Positions 58,239-64,000 of a stretch of 64,000 bases of DNA are shown piece by piece (position 1 is the stretch's first letter; every line of letters begins with the position of its first letter). The DNA comes from Hofstenia miamia (lineage: Eukaryota; Xenacoelomorpha; Acoela; Hofsteniidae), in the NCBI GenBank assembly GCA_900660155.1, contig CABFPE010000246.1, positions 624,305-688,304 of the forward strand, read 5' to 3'. Both the position numbers and the translations under genes were made by a program. The notes beneath the pieces are model-generated. The model ran no database searches, was not told where the DNA came from, and worked only from the letters and a program-made list of their open reading frames with translations.

Positions 58239-61200
58239 CTTGACAAAATGAAGTGGGCAAAAATGCTTCCATTATTTTTAGCCATTTTTGCAGATAAATA
58301 AATTCAAATTTCAAACAACAGGTACTTTTTGAATTTAACCATAAATAGAGTGAAAATCAATATGGAAACTGTTGAAGTAAATTCCTTGAAAATCTTATCT
58401 TTAGATTTCATTCAGTTTGCTTATTTATAAATCATGTCAAACTAAATGGTAGATGCAGTAGTAGTGGCTTGAGCACATGTCAGGAGCAATTCGAGGGTCT
58501 TTGATCCAAGCCATGAACCTGCATTTACGTTAGGGGTATGAATAGGAGTTTTTCTCTGTTTAGCTGACCATCAATTCATTCATTTGCATGTATTAAATAA
58601 TTGATTTCAGAGATAAGGCTAGTTAGCCTACCATAGGTTATATCAATATTATATTATCTTGACTAATTAGGTGACCAATAAATAGACCAAGCATGTATTG
58701 TTATCTAAATGTAAGGTAGGAAGCTGCAAGTAAATATTTACTTTACTTATCTATATTAATTAAAGCCAATAGTTTTTGGTAATGGCTGAAGTAATATTTA
58801 TTAAGCAGCTAGTGACATTGTCAGGTTGTGAACACATAAGTTTCTTTGTTGAGATGAGACTTGGAACTACTTGATCAACAATGGAGGCAAATGAATGTGG
58901 ATTGATTTGGAGATCAGAGTCTTCAGAGGCCATAGTGAAATCATGGAGAGTAACTACGACGACATCATACCTAAATAGTATTGGATTACTTGGAATTAAT
59001 ACCAGTTAATGACAACACATCTCATGTTGGAGTAAAGAATTAATATGAGTGCATCCCTACCCGCATTTAACAGGAAATAATAATTTAAAGAATAATTAAC
59101 TCTCTGTTGAAGCCTGGTAGCAGATGCTACATGGTGACTGTGACAGATAAGAACAAGAAGAAAAATCAACCCAACACGCTGACTTGGGATTTGGAATTGA
59201 TAAGTAAGAAAAGCAACCATGACAGAGGAAACGCAAGACATGCAAAGAACCACTAATACAGCACATAGTCAGTTACCACAACTACACCTACCTTCAAAGA
59301 CAAAGAATCATACCAAACTGCTAGCCACTACTAATTGTAAATCAAAATGACAAATACAATAAGGAAGAAAAGGTAGCGCCAAGAAAGGCATATGTAAAAC
59401 AACCCCACCCCAAGGAGAACATGTTCTGAAACAGATGTAACTGGAAATCCTACATATGTCCCCAGAAACAGGATCCAGTGAAGTCTTAAATATTCTAAGA
59501 CAGACAAATGAAACAGAAACAATACTAAGATCCAAGATACAATTGTTGGTGGAAAGAATGGGAAAACTGGAGCAGGAAAACAAAAACGCAATGAGCAAAT
59601 TAAAAATTGAAATGAACAATCACCTAGAGAACCAGAGCAAAAATTTCCAGAAACACATCAAGGCATTAATAACCCAATTAGCACAATCAAACAAATGCTT
59701 GCATGAACAGAACACATAATGGGTAAACATATGCTAACAATTAGAAGATGTGAACAGTCAGCTAATTTTAGACAATGACATACAAGCCTAAGAAATAGAG
59801 CAGCTCAAAGACAAACTCAGATCAACAGAGCTGGACAGAGACAAGAACTGCAAAAACCAGAGATGAGAGCTAGAAGATCTGAGATACAAACTGAAAGTGA
59901 TACAGGAAAATGAAAAGAAAAAAATCATTGATGAAATTATGAAAGCAGTAACAAACAGCTCACAATAAATGAACAGACAAATGTATGAAGGAGACAACCT
60001 ATGAGAGCTCAATGTTACCAGTATACAGTCATAGTAACACAATACCATGCAAGGCAACCTTGCCAAAATTGAATGGAAAGGTTGACAGCTACAACCCAAC
60101 ATTTCTTGAATGGCTGCAAATGTTTGAGATCACAATGGCCAAAATGAAAGTAAGCCAACAGATGCAGCTGCAAGATTTCCGTTATACCTAACAGGAGCAG
60201 CATCCCAACACTATCTACTCTTATATACCAACATGAAATAAGACTACAAACTATTAATCAGAGACTTTGTAGACTACTATGAGAATGAAAGTTTAAAAAT
60301 CAATACTGAATTATACTGAACTCAACAAAGATGAGAAAGACAGATGGAACCACTGGTAACACTCAGCTGAAGGGGAAAAAAGTATTCAAAATACGACCTC
60401 TTTTCCCACATTTGCAAGGGAATGCTGGAGAATATTAGAACCCAATTTGAAATCAAGTGTGACATGGATGACAAGTTGGAGAAAATGATTAGGAAAGCTG
60501 TAGACATACAGGCAACAATTGAAAACAACGCCTGCATCTATGAGAAAGCAGTATGGAATAAAGAAAAGCCAACAGAATGGTGAAACAGTTATAAAACACA
60601 GACAGGGAACACCAAAGCCTAAAAGGAAAAGAAGACAGAGAAGTTCATTAACATAAAAAACAAAAACAGAAAGTCAAAGAAAATTAGAGAGAGACATTAA
60701 GTGCTACAACTGTGGACAGAAGGGGCACAGGAAAGACAAATGCAGAAAGCAAATCAACATGATCAGAGAGCAGGAAGCATACTATGAAGATGAGGATGTA
60801 ATTGAGTCTGAAGCAGAATTATTGGATGATCCCCAAATGGAAGAAGAATCAGAAAACTAGCTTGAGTGCCAACTCTAAAATCCGAGCAATGATAATGATC
60901 ATGATGAACTTGTACAATATCAACACAATAACAATAATGATAAATGGAATATTAATGAAGGCAACAATTGGCTCAGGAGCAGCAACATTGATAATAACAG
61001 ACAAATGTGCAATGAAATTGGGATTTAAACAAGAAGATTTAGAATGATCAAACAAAAGACTAATTAATGCATCTGGAGAATACATAGATACAAAAGGCAA
61101 GCTTGATGAAGTACAAATCAGAATACCAAATACAACCTTCAAACAATTGCTAGTACTAATAGACACTCACAATGATCTATTGCCATATGAGGTGATACTA

Positions 61201-61290
61201 GGTGATGACTGCCTAACAAAAAACAGATGTGTAATAAACTACTCCAATCAATATGAACAACTTATTGGAAATTGTATTTAATGTTATTCC
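58239..61290 (+). mobile_element. Ty3/Gypsy retroelement D (fossil, gag to protease)
   Basis: A decayed tRNA-Trp-type primer site (TGGTGACTGTGACAG) lies at 59133, directly after GATGCTACA, which should be the end of the 5' LTR. The LTR start in 58239-58600 could not be fixed. Gag (59456 to about 60780) has a coiled coil, the capsid block (LPKLNGKVDSYNPTFLEWLQ) and a CCHC zinc knuckle (KCYNCGQKGHRKDKC, about 60690-60740). A protease-like region follows (ITIMINGILMKATIGSGAAT, to about 61260). No RT or integrase is visible. Broken in many places; same lineage as B. Confidence 0.8.
59456..60780 (+). pseudogene. gag region of Gypsy element D (fossil)
   Basis: Coiled-coil N-terminus (KLEQENKNAMSKLKIEMNNH), capsid segment (PCKATLPKLNGKVDSYNPTF) and a zinc knuckle of the form C-x2-C-x4-H-x4-C. 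Element B shows the same coiled-coil plus capsid arrangement. Confidence 0.75.
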
Positions 61291-61625
61291 AAATTCTAAA
61301 TAATTCTGTCAATAGCATCCAATGTATTGTCTGTAAATAACAACTAGAGAGTTTGTTGCACTGTGTGAAATTTTGATCACCACAAGATCATGCTGAGTGA
61401 TGCACTGTGGCTAATTAATTTGTTAGCATATGCACTGTGCCACCAAGATGCTGTTTGAGTCAGTAACACTTCCAGAACATAAATAGATTAATGTTAGTAA
61501 TTTGTATGGCTTGCAGATACATTATAGATGTATTCAGTTATATACAAAAGGCCACAGACAGTTTAGGGAAATTTAATGCTGATGATTCTATCTGTTGAAC
61601 TAAATACTGTCAAGGAAAGTCACTT
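61291..61625. other. AT-rich DNA between fossil elements
   Basis: No feature recognised. Confidence 0.4.
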
Positions 61626-62830
61626 ATGGTGAAACAAAGTAAAATAGTTGATAGTACAAGATTTAACATTGTGACTACAACATGCTCACAAAGAGCAAAA
61701 GAAAAAAATTACCTGCTCACAGAAAGAACACTCTTAAAACAATCATTGACAACAGAGCATAAATTTAAAGACCCTCTGGTCAAACAGAATGCAAAAATAA
61801 AGGCATTCTTGTAATCACCAAATAAAGAAAAAGAGCATATGGCAAAAGAGAATAAATATAGGGATACCTTAGTCATATGAAATGTGCACACAAAGGCATT
61901 TCTGTAATTACTAAAAACACAATTAATGAATATAGAGATGCACCAAACATCCTCAATTCAAGAAAGCATCACCACCACCAAAACAGGAATACAATGGTAA
62001 ATACCTGAACCAAGAACCTAAAAAACCAAATCACCCATATCACAAAATAGACCAAGAAAATGCCTGATATCAGTACCAGCTAAATGTAATTATGAAGCCT
62101 CCTCTGAGCTATTAACCCATGAACCCATGGAGCAGTCACCAGAGGAAATAATATTCATGTCACAGTTACCCCAACAGTCACCAGTAGTGTTGCTCACATC
62201 CATAGACATTGGAGAGTTGTGAGAAACAGAGAAAGGATTGCAGATTGAAGTAGCCCTGCTAAAAAGACAATTTGAAAGCAAACACAAATAAATAAACCCT
62301 CAACTCAGACTTGAAATGTAAGAAAGCATTGTAGAGCATAATGAGATTGTATGCAAAAAAATCAAATGAATAAAGGAGCAGCACAATCTGGAAATGGAAG
62401 CAAAGGATGATGAATTAAGTGAATGGCATAAATGATATAACAACCAAAAAGCCAATGAATGAAGATTGACCAACAAAATCAAGCAACTTCAACAAAAAAC
62501 AGAAATGCTGTCCAAGGAGAATAAGCTTTTAAAGGATAAAATAAGACTAACAAAGCTAGAAGAGGAACAAAGGCAGGAAGAAGCAATAAAAGTAAAATCA
62601 AGTAACTCAACAAATAATGACAAGCCATTGATATTGGCAATAATTAAAAGATTTAAGAGGCATTGGAGACCCAGCTGCAAGGGACGTGAAGATGAAAACC
62701 AAAGTATAGTTGTAATCAACTTAATATTGAAGAAACAGAGACCCAGTTGATTAAATGCACTGTTTGAAGAAAAGATGTGACCACAAACAAAAACAGAAGA
62801 AAAGCCATGCTTTACAGAATCAATCCTAAG
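61626..62830 (+). pseudogene. Decayed coiled-coil coding region, gag-like (fossil)
   Basis: Relics of a highly charged coiled coil are spread over the plus strand: KIKQLQQKTEMLSKENKLLK then DKIRLTKLEEEQRQEE near 62480-62590, and EVALLKRQFESKHK near 62250. They resemble the coiled-coil gag N-termini of elements B and D. It may be a further Gypsy copy, or an unrelated decayed gene. Broken. Confidence 0.4.
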
Positions 62831-64000
62831 TCATACATGACAACATGATATGGCACTGTGAAGAGCAAATTTAATGAAATTCACAGGGTTGATAAATTCT
62901 TTCACACCAAACTTCAGTGGATATTTAAACTAATGTGAAATACCCTACTCTCATCAATGTCTTTATTATTTCCATTATAATTGACTATCCTTGACCATAA
63001 CTGTTTCAACATTTCCTTCATCAGTAGTGCCAATTCCTAAACTGTTAGTATTCCATGTATATTACTGAATATATTTTTAATATATTTACAAGCAATGATA
63101 GTGACTAACATAATTTTATTTAGGTGTTGCTGAGTTAAATGGCTTCATACCAACCCAGTGCAGTATTAGCAGATGAATTACTATACTGTACCCGGATTTT
63201 TGTCATACTGTAATTCAAGTTAGATTGCTTCATGCAATGATTCCAGTGTAACTAAATAACAGACAAATTAAACATTAACTTGTTTCCCCTTTTTGTAATG
63301 CAATACTAATATGGGTTATTAATTCCCATTTCAGACAATGTTGAATAATCACTCATTGGTTGGCAGTCAGAGTCTATTTGCATATTTAGATATTTTTGTA
63401 GCAATCATTAAGTACACAAAATAATATAGTCATCAATTAATCTTGTTAGAAACCATAAATTTCCATCATCAAAGTTGCCACCACCATTGCCATGTAGAAA
63501 TTTAGCTAATTATTTTCATTGGTAAATCCAGTTAATTAAATGTAATTAAGTAATGACTGAACTCCATTAAATGTATATTGATAATGACCTTTGCTGCAAT
63601 TTAATTTATAAAATTTTTAGTATACCATAATAAGACTAAAATCACTTACAAGCCTTGCTAACAATTTTTCCCTAATCAAATGATCAATTACAAATTACAT
63701 TTCTGTTCTGGCTTGCTTCATCCAAAAGCCAAGCAGTTGACTTAGCTGAACTATTTTTTACCATAATTCTTTTTTGACCTGTATTTATAAACCTTGATCA
63801 TAAATAAATGTTGTACAAATAAAATTACAGGAAATAAAAGTTCTATTATTTTGCACCACTGCTTCTTTGGTCAGAATAGGTGCCTTTATATTTGCACCTT
63901 TCTACCTTAGGTGAGGCTAACAAGAATGCCTTTGTTTGATTTCTATCACTTCCACTGCTTATGAAGTACTAATTTTTTATGCAACTATTCAGAAAGTCAA
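62831..64000. other. AT-rich DNA, no gene seen
   Basis: No exon, RNA gene or transposon border recognised up to the window end. Confidence 0.45.

Overview
This is AT-rich, repeat-rich DNA from an invertebrate animal. Host genes have introns, microsatellites are mostly (TA)n and (TAA)n, and non-LTR retrotransposons, Ty3/Gypsy LTR elements and small DNA transposons are abundant. I could not place it to phylum. Assembly scars are visible: a 112-N gap (17779-17890), a 1000-N gap (56301-57300) and several single-N joins, two of which sit between duplicated sequence.

Host genes are sparse. The only confident one is a complete COG2 gene (conserved oligomeric Golgi complex subunit 2) on the minus strand at 14735-17405, with three coding exons, one intron being GC-AG. 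Three partial host loci are supported: a probable terminal exon of an unrecognised gene (2158-2444, +), a probable first exon of a single-pass membrane protein (46989-47119, -), and the first two exons of a rhodopsin-type GPCR covering TM1 to TM4 (53638-55300, -).

Region by region. 1-6500: AT-rich DNA with (TA)n runs, GC-rich palindromic relics and a degenerate array of about 83 bp period. 6500-14450: two 3' fragments of one LINE family, a 239-bp dimeric satellite (7162-8117), diverged repeat pairs and an artefact-like 448-bp duplication. 14700-17410: COG2. 18140-20600: a LINE fossil split by a long-TIR transposon that itself carries a hAT-type MITE. 21310-22760: a SINE-like tRNA head, two nested MITEs with 9-bp target duplications, and a diverged LTR. 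24020-33893: Gypsy fossil A (+). 33897-35215: a solo LTR of the same family in a segment repeated inverted at 57301-58238. 35855-36319: an LTR-like block of another family. 36340-45360: Gypsy fossils C and B (-). 48200-51590: a CR1-like LINE with an SGNH-esterase ORF1 and a decayed 2A-like motif. 52990-56300: LINE pieces around the GPCR. 58240-62830: Gypsy fossil D (+) and a gag-like coiled-coil remnant. 62830-64000: nothing recognised.

The most unusual content is a third coding region downstream of integrase in Gypsy elements A and B. The two copies are clearly homologous along their length, have an alpha/beta look and no evident membrane segment, and match no family I recognise; the position is where an envelope gene would be expected. 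The genes in the window do not form a pathway: apart from the host fragments, the layout reflects layers of transposition.
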